A stretch of 39,542 nt of DNA, from assembly GCA_028279245.1 (NCBI GenBank), contig JANQOE010000086.1, forward strand, positions 1 through 39,542, given 5' to 3'. The notes under the pieces were generated by a model. That model had not been told where the DNA came from. It made no database searches and saw only the letters and a program-made list of their open reading frames with translations. Each line of letters starts with the position of its first letter. The first letter of the stretch is position 1. Shown piece after piece: positions 7,847 to 15,243 of the stretch. This DNA is from Alphaproteobacteria bacterium (GTDB lineage Bacteria > Pseudomonadota > Alphaproteobacteria > UBA6615). The translations under genes and the position numbers were made by a program.

Positions 7847-8185
7847 CTATCTCAACACGTCGATATCGAGGTCCAGCTTCTCGCCCAGCCAGATCGCGTG
7901 TTCGGTGTGGTCGGCGACGTCGTCGCCGGTGGTTGGGTGCACGAGGACCACGAGGCTGTGGCGGTTCAGGGCCAGCCAGGGGACCAGGGTGGCGAACTGA
8001 TCGGGGGCGAAGGCGACCTGGTAGCTCCAACGTGGATGGGGGCCGATGGGCCGGTCGTGCCAGCGGCCCAATTGGACCTCGAACCGGGCGCCGATGGCTT
8101 CCCGCAGGTCCGTGGCGGCCGGCCGGCTGGCCTCGTCGTAGTAGACGTGCGCGTGATAGCCCTGGATCTGACCCGTATCCCGCAT
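7847..8185 (-). CDS. DOPA 4,5-dioxygenase family protein
   Basis: A compact 112-residue protein with the family hallmarks: an N-terminal YHAHVYYDE motif, a central GRWHDRPIGPHP segment and a C-terminal HPTTGDD...H...AIWLG motif; the His residues are the likely metal ligands. Relatives are extradiol-type catechol dioxygenases such as fungal and plant DOPA dioxygenases. Many bacterial members are annotated by family only and their substrate is unknown. A GGAG lies about 9 nt before the ATG. It is the first gene of an operon with an ALDH7-type dehydrogenase (3-nt gap), which may act on an aldehyde produced by ring cleavage, although this link is inferred. Length is normal for bacterial members (about 105-120). 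Confidence 0.85.
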   Translation of the reverse strand: MRDTGQIQGYHAHVYYDEASRPAATDLREAIGARFEVQLGRWHDRPIGPHPRWSYQVAFAPDQFATLVPWLALNRHSLVVLVHPTTGDDVADHTEHAIWLGEKLDLDIDVLR

Positions 8186-8697
8186 GGATGAGCGCTCCGT
8201 TATGGATACGGCTCAAGTGGTAGTCGATCGTTCGGCGGCAAGCAACGGGACCTGCTGGAGACGGTTAATCGGGGCGATCCGAGGTCGTATCGCGTGGCGT
8301 GCAGCTTGCGCGGGACCTTTGGCGGCCATATGCAAAAAGTAATAGCGGCGCGGGACGGGGTACGGAGGTGCCAAGGAACCGGGTCCGTACCAGCAGTGCA
8401 CGAAAGCCCGCGGTTTGCCTGGCAACCTATTGTTAACCCCACACCTATTTAGCGATTTTTTCCCTCCTGTCACTCCTTTTGCGAGTGATTCTAAAATCCG
8501 CCGCGCTTTATACCCTTTGGCGTAAGGCATTGGCACTTTTGACAAATTTCCCTTTGGTCCTTTGACGGGACCGACCGGATTACTCACAATTCGCCCCATC
8601 GCAGCGACACGCAGTCGTTTCGATCCCGCGGCAAGCGGATGGTCTCCGAGACGCCAAACGCCGCCGTGGTCAGGGCAACATGAACTGGAGTTTAGCC
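8186..8697. promoter_or_regulatory. 512-nt divergent intergenic region upstream of the Tad pilus locus
   Basis: No convincing gene on either strand. The part from about 8425 to 8560 is clearly richer in A/T than its surroundings and is the likely promoter zone for the plus-strand pilin; the left part should hold the promoter of the minus-strand operon that starts at 8185. A TTAACC sequence at about 8434 resembles a CtrA half-site but a full TTAA-N7-TTAA pair is absent. An inverted repeat at 8359-8391 is listed separately. The length leaves room for a structured pilin mRNA leader or a small RNA, but I see no known riboswitch core. Confidence 0.4.
8359..8391. repeat. Inverted repeat GGTACGGA...TCCGTACC
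   Basis: Perfect 8-nt arms at 8359-8366 and 8384-8391, with 17 nt between. A further 3-bp inner stem (GGT/ACC) is possible with a GGG bulge. It could be a hairpin in a transcript or a spaced operator between the divergent operons. No T-run follows on either strand, so it is not an obvious terminator. Confidence 0.4.
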
Positions 8698-8865
8698 ATG
8701 CGTGAGATCTTCAACAGCTTCCTCAAAGACGAAAGTGGTGCGGCTGCTGCCGAGTACGCGCTGATCCTGGCGATCGTCGGTGCCGGTATTGCTGGCGCTG
8801 CCCTCGGCCTGGGTAATGCGATCCAAGGCGCAATAACCACGGCAACAAACCAAGTCGGTGGTTGA
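8698..8865 (+). CDS. flp: Flp/Fap-type major prepilin
   Basis: A 55-residue type IVb prepilin, the main subunit of the Tad pilus. I choose the ATG at 8698 because GGAG lies 7-8 nt upstream; an upstream in-frame ATG at 8680 adds six residues and has a poorer site. The leader MREIFNSFLKDESG ends in Gly, followed by AAAAEY, which fits the G/XXXXEY cleavage motif with the conserved Glu and Tyr of Flp pilins. The hydrophobic segment ALILAIVGAGIAGAALGLG is the membrane/assembly helix, and the tail is short. It is probably cleaved by the CpaA peptidase encoded at 17946. It is first in the locus and is followed by a strong hairpin, consistent with high pilin expression. Confidence 0.95.
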   Translation: MREIFNSFLKDESGAAAAEYALILAIVGAGIAGAALGLGNAIQGAITTATNQVGG

Positions 8866-8886
8866 TACCTGGCTACGGCTTGCCTG

Positions 8887-8910
8887 GGGTGGCGGCGTTT
8901 GCCGCCACCC
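8887..8910 (+). terminator. Strong hairpin after the pilin gene (attenuator or mRNA stabiliser)
   Basis: A perfect 10-bp GC-rich stem (GGGTGGCGGC at 8887-8896, GCCGCCACCC at 8901-8910) with a 4-nt loop, 21 nt after the pilin stop and 39 nt before cpaB. A T-rich run (about 8922-8933) follows only after 11 nt, so termination is likely partial. Such hairpins after flp are a plausible way to make much more pilin than assembly protein. Confidence 0.65.
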
Positions 8911-8949
8911 TGGCACGGCCGTTTTCTTTCCTTAGCAGGCGGGGGCATC

Positions 8950-9864
8950 ATGAACAGTCGAGCTGTTTTGACCTTAGGCGCGGCCTTCGTTATGGCCGGT
9001 GGCGCTGTATTGTTGACAAAGAACTGGCTGTCAAATCAGGTACAGCCCCCCGTCGTGGTCGAACGGCAGGGCATCGAAACCGTGCCTGTCGTCGTCGCGG
9101 CAGCGCCGTTGGCGTTTGGTGCCCCAGTTGAGCGGGGGCAACTTAAGGTTATCCAGTGGCCGGCCGAGTCGGTACCTACAGGTATCTTCGCCTCAATTGA
9201 CGACGTGGTTGATGGAGAGGAACCACGTGTCGTGCTTCGCGCCGTCGCGGCGAACGAACCCTTGCTTCCAGCCAAGATCACTGGGTTCGGTGGGCGCGCC
9301 TCGTTGTCCGCGGTGATCGGAGGAGACAAGCGTGCCGCGACTATCCGAGTCAATGATGTTAACGGAGTCGCTGGTTTTGTACTGCCTGGTGACCGGGTGG
9401 ACATCATGCTGACCCGGACGGATCGGAACGGCGAGCTGGTGACCGGCGTGCTGTTGCAAACAGTGCGGGTGCTGGCGGTCGATCAGGACTATGACGCGGA
9501 AAACGAACAGCCGGTGGTTGCCAAGGCGGTGACGCTAGAGGTTTCGCCCAACCAGGCGCAAAAACTCGCGCTCGCATCCGAATTGGGTAGCTTGTCGCTT
9601 ACCTTGCGGGGCGAGGCCAGCACGAACCAGGTGGTGACGCGTCCAGTATCGACGGCCGATTTGGAGGGCCGCAAGGTGACGGGCGGCAAAGCAGGCCCGT
9701 CCGTACAGATCGTTCGCGGCCTGGAAGCGCAGCACTATGCGGTGCGGCCCGGACAGTCGGTTGGGGCCATGCCCAGCGTACCAGTGGTACCAGCACCGGT
9801 TGCGGATCACGAGGCTGCAGTGGAAGGCGGCGTTGCACCGGTGGCCGCTGCTGTCGGCGGGTAG
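8950..9864 (+). CDS. cpaB: Tad pilus assembly protein CpaB/RcpC
   Basis: A 304-residue protein starting at the ATG at 8950 (GGCGGGGG just upstream); in-frame codons further upstream read through the hairpin and are unlikely to be coding. The N-terminus (MNSRAVLTLGAAFVMAGG) is a signal or membrane anchor. Residues ~45-110 form the SAF domain (VPVVVAAAPLAFGAPVERGQL, then AANEPLLPAKI), and the central part has RAATIRVNDVNGVAGFVLPGD followed by VDIMLTR, which is typical of CpaB. The C-terminal tail is Pro/Ala/Val-rich and probably disordered. CpaB acts in the periplasm with the CpaC secretin. Order pilin-cpaB-cpaC matches Caulobacter-type loci. Length is close to family size (about 270-320). Confidence 0.93.
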   Translation: MNSRAVLTLGAAFVMAGGAVLLTKNWLSNQVQPPVVVERQGIETVPVVVAAAPLAFGAPVERGQLKVIQWPAESVPTGIFASIDDVVDGEEPRVVLRAVAANEPLLPAKITGFGGRASLSAVIGGDKRAATIRVNDVNGVAGFVLPGDRVDIMLTRTDRNGELVTGVLLQTVRVLAVDQDYDAENEQPVVAKAVTLEVSPNQAQKLALASELGSLSLTLRGEASTNQVVTRPVSTADLEGRKVTGGKAGPSVQIVRGLEAQHYAVRPGQSVGAMPSVPVVPAPVADHEAAVEGGVAPVAAAVGG

Positions 9865-9889
9865 TCGTTCCGCAAATCAATAAAGGTTT

Positions 9890-9925
9890 AAGGCGGATAA
9901 CCAATACTCATGGTGGAGCCGCCTT
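9890..9925 (+). repeat. Inverted repeat between cpaB and cpaC
   Basis: AAGGCGG (9890-9896) and CCGCCTT (9919-9925) can pair around a 22-nt loop in the 103-nt gap between cpaB and cpaC. There is no T-run. It may be a processing or stability element that sets the relative expression of the two genes, or an internal regulatory site. Confidence 0.3.
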
Positions 9926-9967
9926 GAGCGGTGTCCGGGGCCAAACTCGAACCAGGTAGGTAGCGTC

Positions 9968-11359
9968 ATGGCCAAGTCCGCGGCTTGTTGGTGCCGTCTT
10001 ATCGCCGTCGCCTTGGTCTGGACCTTCACGGTCATTGGGCCGGCCGGCGCGCAGCTCGCCCGGGTCGAAAGTTCCGATGCGGCCCATGCCGGCGAATTTG
10101 TCGTGCCGATCAGCAAATCGCAGATCCTGGAACTGGATGTTCCGTTCACCGAGCTGCTGGTTGGCAATCCCGAAATCGCCGATGTGCTGGCGCTAAGCGA
10201 CCGTTCGATCTATGCGCTGGGTCGGGCGTTGGGTTCGACCAGTTTGACCATCCGCGGTGCTGGCGGCGAACTGGTGGCTGTCGTTGATCTGGTGGTCGCG
10301 CCGGACATCGAAGGCCTGAAGCAACGCCTGTTCGAGCTGATGCCGGATGAGGACATTGAAGTGCGCCCGGCCAACGGGTCGCTGGTGCTCAGCGGTTCGG
10401 TGCAGAGCGCGTCGCGATTGTCTCGCGTGATTGCCGTTGCCGAGCAGTTCGCGCCGGAGCGCATCACCAATCTGCTGTCAGTGCGTGACAATCAGCAGGT
10501 CATGCTACAGGTCCGGTTCGCGGAGATCTCGCGGACTTTCCTGCGCAACTTTGAACTGAATTCTCAGCTTCTGAGTGGGGACTTCTCTTATATCCCCAAC
10601 TTCACAACCGACCTCGAAACCATCGGCCAGGCAACGCTCGGAGCTAGCTTCGGCAGCGGTGCAACGCTGGATCTGTTCCTCGATGCGCTGGAAGAGAAGG
10701 GTATCATCAGGACTCTGGCCGAACCAAATCTGTTGGCGATGTCCGGGGATACGGCAAGCTTTCTTGCCGGCGGTGAGTTTCCGGTGCCGATACCCGAAGA
10801 CGGCCGCGTTGTTATCGAGTTCAAACCGTTTGGTGTGTCACTGGCGTTCACGCCGACCGTGCTGGAAGACGGTTTGATCAATGTGATCGTTGCTCCGGAA
10901 GTCAGCAAGTTGGACAACACGATCGCGGTCGAGTTCTCCGGCTTTAAGATCCCGGGGTTGCGGACCCGCCGGGCGCGGACGACTGTCGAATTGCGCGACG
11001 GTCAGTCCTTCGCGATCGCCGGCCTGATTCAAGAGGATTTTGAAGACACGGTCAGGCAACTGCCGGGGTTGGGCGACGTGCCGATTCTCGGCGCGCTGAT
11101 GCGCAGTACGGCTTTCCAGCGGCAGGAAACAGAATTGGTGATCATCATAGAGCCGCATCTGGTGCAAGCCGTGCCAGCGGGCACGCTACGGACGCCGACC
11201 GAAAACTTCATTCCGCCGAGCGGTCTCGACATGATCCTGTTCGGGCGGGCCGAAGCGCCGGGGTCCGGTGCAGCTCTAACCTCTCCGGGTACGGCGCAAC
11301 TGCTAGGCCAGGGTACGGCCGGCGGTATCGAAGGCGCCTACGGCCACATCATCAAGTGA
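9968..11359 (+). CDS. cpaC: Tad pilus outer-membrane secretin CpaC/RcpA
   Basis: A 463-residue secretin that forms the outer-membrane channel for the pilus. A signal peptide covers about residues 1-28 (ending GPAGAQ). Residues ~38-105 are the secretin N-terminal domain found in CpaC/RcpA (SKSQILELDVPFTELLVGNP, then ADV and SLTIRG); a BON-like region with ANGSLVLSGSV follows. The secretin core is at about 165-400: VMLQVRFAEISR, the gate segment ending ALEEKGIIRTLAEPNL, GGEFPVPIPED, and VELRDGQSFAIAGLI with the LPGLGDVPILGALMRS hallmark. The C-terminal extension is Gly/Ala-rich. A start with a GTAGGTAGC context precedes it. A small lipoprotein gene begins 8 nt after the stop and may be its pilotin or partner. 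Confidence 0.95.
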   Translation: MAKSAACWCRLIAVALVWTFTVIGPAGAQLARVESSDAAHAGEFVVPISKSQILELDVPFTELLVGNPEIADVLALSDRSIYALGRALGSTSLTIRGAGGELVAVVDLVVAPDIEGLKQRLFELMPDEDIEVRPANGSLVLSGSVQSASRLSRVIAVAEQFAPERITNLLSVRDNQQVMLQVRFAEISRTFLRNFELNSQLLSGDFSYIPNFTTDLETIGQATLGASFGSGATLDLFLDALEEKGIIRTLAEPNLLAMSGDTASFLAGGEFPVPIPEDGRVVIEFKPFGVSLAFTPTVLEDGLINVIVAPEVSKLDNTIAVEFSGFKIPGLRTRRARTTVELRDGQSFAIAGLIQEDFEDTVRQLPGLGDVPILGALMRSTAFQRQETELVIIIEPHLVQAVPAGTLRTPTENFIPPSGLDMILFGRAEAPGSGAALTSPGTAQLLGQGTAGGIEGAYGHIIK

Positions 11360-11367
11360 GGCAACCG

Positions 11368-11628
11368 ATGACCAGACTCGTTCTGCTAGGTGCGTGCATT
11401 GCACTGATCGGCTGTGAGGGCAGCGGGAAGCATCTGAGCGAAGGCTTCGGCGATGCCGTCCGCCACAATATGGCCGCACAGATAATCGACCCGGATCCGG
11501 TCTATCCAGGTCCAGTCTTTCTGGACGGCGCGCGTGGTGCGCTGGCGCTTGAGCGTTATCGGAAAGGCGAGGTCATTCCGCCGGTCGACTTGCGGACCTC
11601 CACGTTTGATTCAACAAGCGGCAACTAG
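11368..11628 (+). CDS. Small Tad-locus lipoprotein, 86 residues, in the CpaD position
   Basis: The ATG at 11368 is preferred: GAGG lies 6 nt upstream, partly within the cpaC stop region; an in-frame GTG at 11356 would overlap cpaC. The N-terminus is a short lipoprotein signal with a lipobox, ALIGC, so the mature protein should be lipidated at Cys and go to the periplasmic side of a membrane. The mature part carries ...HNMAAQIIDPDP and DGARGALALERYRKGEV, features I associate with small proteins of alphaproteobacterial Tad loci, but I cannot name a characterised homologue. It lies exactly where CpaD is found in Caulobacter, between cpaC and cpaE, yet is far shorter than CpaD (about 200 residues). 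A pilotin or stabiliser for the CpaC secretin is the natural guess. Confidence 0.8.
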   Translation: MTRLVLLGACIALIGCEGSGKHLSEGFGDAVRHNMAAQIIDPDPVYPGPVFLDGARGALALERYRKGEVIPPVDLRTSTFDSTSGN

Positions 11629-11647
11629 CGCATAGGGCGGTTGTGCC

Positions 11648-12814
11648 ATGGATGTCAACGTCGCAGCTATCGTTCGGTCCGAGGAGGTCTCGGCGGCGCT
11701 GAGCCGTGTCTGTGAAGACTTGGACGGCACGACGGTCGATGTGCGGGTCGGGCACCTCAAGGAACTGGATGGCGCCGTTCCGAACTCTGACGTCCTGATC
11801 CTCGACGTGAACACCAATGACGACGACGACGTTGGTGAGCTGGCGCGATTGCTGACGCATCAACTCGCGGGGCGCCCGGTCGTGGCGACCGCGGCGGATG
11901 TGAGCATTCAGGATATTCAGCGGCTGATCCGACTGGGCGTCATCGACTTCCTGCCGCAACCGATTGGCCGTGCCGATGTCGTTGCGGCGCTTGAGCATGC
12001 GGTGCGAAAAGGAACGCAAACCGCCACCGGCGGTGGTTCGGCAGGCGGGGCCGTGGTGGCGTTCCTCAAGGGTGCTGGCGGTGTCGGCGCGACCACGCTG
12101 GCCGTGCAGACTGGTTGCATGCTGGCGCAGGATGCCAAGTCGGAGCGGCCAACCCATTGTGTCATCGATTTCGACATCCAGTTCGGTACGGCTGCGTTGC
12201 AGCTCGATCTGATGACGGCGGTGGACTATGGGGATCTGGTGTCCGCGCCGGAACGCCTCGATGGTGAGTTGTTGCGCGGCCTAATGGCCCATCACGACTC
12301 AGGTCTCGATGTACTGGGCGTGCCGGCGGATGTGATGCCGTTGGACACGTTGACACCGGAGTTCGTTTCCGCCCTGCTGAAAACGGCGCGTCGCGAGTAT
12401 GTCATGTCATTTGTCGATCTGCCGATGGCGTGGAGCGGGTCGACATATGTCGCATTGCAGGCTGCCGATCTGGTTGTCGTTGTGACCAATCTATCAGTCA
12501 CAGCGATCCGGCAGACCCGTCGTCAATTGGACACCATTCAAGCGCACGGCCTGGCCGCGGACCGGGTCAAGCTGGCCCTGAACCGTTTCGACAAAGGCGG
12601 TTCCGGTGCGGTTCGTGCGAAGGAAGCCCAGCAGGCGCTTGGGCGCTCTTTCGACTACCTCATTGCTGACGATGCAAAGGTGGTCGCGGATGCGACCAAT
12701 CAGGGCGTCCCGTTCTCTGAAATCAAGAAACGGTCCAAGGCGGAACGTGCCGTTCGTAAGATGATCGAGCGGGTGCAGATCGACCTGGACAACATCAACG
12801 TACTGGAAGCCTAA
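11648..12814 (+). CDS. cpaE: Tad pilus localisation ATPase CpaE/TadZ
   Basis: A 388-residue MinD/ParA-superfamily protein that places the Tad machine in the cell. Residues 1-~125 form an atypical receiver-like domain (VLILDVNTN; GVIDFLPQPIGRADVVAALE). The ATPase domain follows a Gly-rich linker: K141 begins the deviant Walker A KGAGGVGATT, in which the usual second Lys is Ala, as is common in CpaE/TadZ. Further motifs are CVIDFDIQFG and a switch region near MSFVDLPMAWSG. The C-terminus (RSKAERAVRKMIERV) is helical and basic. It is 19 nt after the small lipoprotein gene and 15 nt before cpaF. Length is normal. Function assignment rests on family and on position. Confidence 0.93.
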   Translation: MDVNVAAIVRSEEVSAALSRVCEDLDGTTVDVRVGHLKELDGAVPNSDVLILDVNTNDDDDVGELARLLTHQLAGRPVVATAADVSIQDIQRLIRLGVIDFLPQPIGRADVVAALEHAVRKGTQTATGGGSAGGAVVAFLKGAGGVGATTLAVQTGCMLAQDAKSERPTHCVIDFDIQFGTAALQLDLMTAVDYGDLVSAPERLDGELLRGLMAHHDSGLDVLGVPADVMPLDTLTPEFVSALLKTARREYVMSFVDLPMAWSGSTYVALQAADLVVVVTNLSVTAIRQTRRQLDTIQAHGLAADRVKLALNRFDKGGSGAVRAKEAQQALGRSFDYLIADDAKVVADATNQGVPFSEIKKRSKAERAVRKMIERVQIDLDNINVLEA

Positions 12815-12829
12815 GGGAAGGACCGGGGC

Positions 12830-14254
12830 ATGTTCTCCAGTTTCGCAAAGGACAAAGCGCCAAAGGCGACACCGGCCAAGCCGAAGCCAGCTGGTTCGCA
12901 ACCGGCCACCTCTGCTCCCAAAGGGAAGGTAGATACGCCGGCTGCGGCGCCAAAGGTTTCGTCCAACTATACCGAGATGAAGGTGCTGCTGCATCAGCGC
13001 TTGTTGGACATGATCAACCTTTCGGCGATCGACAAAATGTCGCCGGATGATTTTCGGCGCGAAATGGGCGAGATGGTGCGCGAGTTGCTGCTTGAGGAAA
13101 ACCGCGCATTGAACCTCAGTGAACGGACGCAGCTCGTCAACGACATCTGCGACGAGGTGCTGGGGCTGGGGCCACTGGAACCGTTACTCAAGGACGATTC
13201 TGTCAACGACATTCTCGTCAACGGACACTCGCAGGTGTTCGCAGAGCGCGCGGGCCGGCTGGAACTGACGCCGGTGCGCTTTAAGGACGATAAGCACTTG
13301 TTGCGGATCATCGACAAGATTGTTTCCGCCGTCGGCCGCCGCGTCGACGAGTCCCAGCCGATGGTCGATGCTCGGTTGGCGGATGGCTCCCGTTTCAACG
13401 CCATCATCTCGCCGCTGGCCGTGGATGGTCCGCTGGTTTCGATCCGCAAGTTCGCCAAGTCGCCGATCCACATGGACAAGCTGGTGTCGTTCGGCGCATT
13501 GCCGCAGGCGGTTGCCGTGTTCTTGGCCGGTGTCGTGCAAGCGCGGCGCAACATCGTCATTTCCGGCGGTACCGGCAGCGGCAAGACGACGATGCTGAAT
13601 GCGTGCTCCGCTTTCATCGACGGCGCCGAGCGCATTCTGACGATTGAGGACGCAGCCGAGCTTCAGTTGCAACAGCTACATGTCGCGCGACTTGAGACGC
13701 GGCCGCCGAACATCGAAGGGCGCGGCGAGGTGACACAGCGCGAGCTCGTCAAGAACGCACTGCGTATGCGGCCCGATCGGGTCATCCTCGGCGAGTGCCG
13801 GTCCGGCGAGGCGTTCGATATGTTGCAAGCCATGAATACCGGTCACGACGGCTCAATGACGACGGTGCACGCCAATAGTGCCCGTGACGCGCTCTCCCGA
13901 ATCGAACAAATGGTCGGCATGGCCGGCATGGACCTGCCGCAAACGACGATCCGCGCCCAGATCGCGTCGGCCATTCACATCATCGTTCAAGTCGCCCGGC
14001 TTGGTGACGGCAAGCGCCGGCTGTTATCCGTGAGTGAGATTACCGGCATGGAAGGTGACGTCATTACCATGCAGGATATTTTCAAGTATCAGCGCGTGAG
14101 TACCGACGAAGACGGTACGATTCACGGTCGGTTCGTCGCCTCCGGTATTCGGCCGAAGGTGATGGAAGAGTTTCAGGCGCGCGGCATTCGGGTGCCCGAC
14201 ACGATCTTCGATCCGAGCAACGACCTCGAAGCGGTGGTCAGCCGTGACGGTTGA
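12830..14254 (+). CDS. cpaF: Tad pilus secretion ATPase CpaF/TadA
   Basis: A 474-residue type II/IV secretion ATPase that drives pilus assembly. The first ~45 residues are a Lys/Pro/Ala-rich linker, followed by an all-helical N-terminal domain and the [23 protein letters not shown] segment characteristic of the CpaF group. The Walker A is GGTGSGKTT at residues 246-254 (catalytic K252); the Asp-box and Walker B region are [12 protein letters not shown] and [16 protein letters not shown]; the His-box region is [15 protein letters not shown]. Length fits the family. Its 3' end overlaps tadB by 11 nt, indicating translational coupling of the motor with its platform protein. Confidence 0.97.
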   Translation: MFSSFAKDKAPKATPAKPKPAGSQPATSAPKGKVDTPAAAPKVSSNYTEMKVLLHQRLLDMINLSAIDKMSPDDFRREMGEMVRELLLEENRALNLSERTQLVNDICDEVLGLGPLEPLLKDDSVNDILVNGHSQVFAERAGRLELTPVRFKDDKHLLRIIDKIVSAVGRRVDESQPMVDARLADGSRFNAIISPLAVDGPLVSIRKFAKSPIHMDKLVSFGALPQAVAVFLAGVVQARRNIVISGGTGSGKTTMLNACSAFIDGAERILTIEDAAELQLQQLHVARLETRPPNIEGRGEVTQRELVKNALRMRPDRVILGECRSGEAFDMLQAMNTGHDGSMTTVHANSARDALSRIEQMVGMAGMDLPQTTIRAQIASAIHIIVQVARLGDGKRRLLSVSEITGMEGDVITMQDIFKYQRVSTDEDGTIHGRFVASGIRPKVMEEFQARGIRVPDTIFDPSNDLEAVVSRDG

Positions 14255-15242
14255 TCCAGTAATTCTCGTTCTCTGCGCGATTTTCGCCGCAGTCATACTT
14301 TTCGTCATCGGTATCGAAGCCGCGCTGAACAGCGGCGGTGCGGAACGGAAAGCTGTGAACCGGCGCATGCAGATGGTGCAGGAAGGTGCAAGCACCCAGG
14401 ACATCATTAGCCAATTGCGGCGCAATACGCGGAAGAGCTCGACCTTTCTTGGGCCAGTGGGGCAGGCGTACGGGCACCTGGATTACGTGATTACTCAAGC
14501 TGGGTTATCCGTACCGACCGGTCGAGTGGCCGTGATCATGGGTGCGGCCGTCGCGATGTTGTTTGTATCCATAGCGTTGTCGGTCGCCGGCGCCGGGCTT
14601 GATACGTCGCTTTCACTGGCCTTGGGCGGCTCTTTTGCTGCTGCGGTACTCGGCGGGATCGGCCTCCCATACTTCGTCATTACGCGGAGGATGTCGAAGC
14701 GGCACAAGGCGTTCCTGCGGCAACTCCCTGATGCGCTCGATGTGATGGTGCGAAGCCTGCGGGCGGGTCATCCCGTCTCTTCGGCGATGAGCCTGGTCAC
14801 CACCGAATTGGCTGACCCGATTGGGACGGAGTATGGACTTGCGGTGGACGAGATGACCTACGGGCTCGATCTACGCGAGGCCCTGGAGAACATCAGCAAA
14901 CGCGTCGACGTTGAAGAGTTCCGTTACGTGGTCGTGGCGATCGGTATCCAGTACGAAACCGGTGGCAACCTGGCGGAGTTGTTGCAGAGCCTTTCCCGGG
15001 TCATTCGCGAACGTTTTCGTCTGGTCCAGAAAGTGCGCGCCCTGTCTGGCGAGGGGCGGATGTCGGCTTGGGTGCTCTGTGTGCTGCCGTTTGCGGTCGG
15101 AACGTTCCTGCTGGTCATCAACCCGGGCTACTACACCGATGTCATGCATGATCCACTGTTCTGGCCCGGCATCGGATCGGTGTTCGGCATGATGCTGCTG
15201 GGGATCCTGACCATGATCAAAATGGTCAACTTCCGGGTCTGA
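14244..15242 (+). CDS. tadB: Tad pilus inner-membrane platform protein TadB
   Basis: A 332-residue inner-membrane protein of the T2SS GspF-like family and one of the two platform proteins that couple CpaF to pilin. The GTG start at 14244 overlaps cpaF by 11 nt. There is an N-terminal membrane helix (VILVLCAIFAAVILFVIGI), a central pair of membrane segments near residues 90-150, and a cytoplasmic helical domain with LRQLPDALDVMVRSLRAGHP and GNLAELLQSLSRVIRERF, both hallmarks of the family. Two C-terminal helices (WVLCVLPFAVGTFLLVI; FGMMLLGILTMIKMV) close the protein. tadC follows after 1 nt. Confidence 0.95.
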   Translation: MTVDPVILVLCAIFAAVILFVIGIEAALNSGGAERKAVNRRMQMVQEGASTQDIISQLRRNTRKSSTFLGPVGQAYGHLDYVITQAGLSVPTGRVAVIMGAAVAMLFVSIALSVAGAGLDTSLSLALGGSFAAAVLGGIGLPYFVITRRMSKRHKAFLRQLPDALDVMVRSLRAGHPVSSAMSLVTTELADPIGTEYGLAVDEMTYGLDLREALENISKRVDVEEFRYVVVAIGIQYETGGNLAELLQSLSRVIRERFRLVQKVRALSGEGRMSAWVLCVLPFAVGTFLLVINPGYYTDVMHDPLFWPGIGSVFGMMLLGILTMIKMVNFRV

Positions 15243-15243
15243 G

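Noticed and set aside
8526..8545. Possible sigma-54 promoter (TTGGCAC...)
   Set aside because: The -24 element is present but the -12 TTGC element at the correct spacing is not.
8213..8599. Minus-strand 128-codon frame in the region before the pilin gene
   Set aside because: Low-hydrophobicity basic product with no motif, atypical composition, and it would span the AT-rich promoter zone.
8186..8697. c-di-GMP riboswitch before the pilin gene
   Set aside because: GGTTTGCC and GGCAACC stretches are near each other, but the conserved GEMM core and its two-helix arrangement could not be found.
11368..11628. Naming the small lipoprotein CpaD
   Set aside because: Position fits but length (86 against about 200 residues) and sequence features do not support it.
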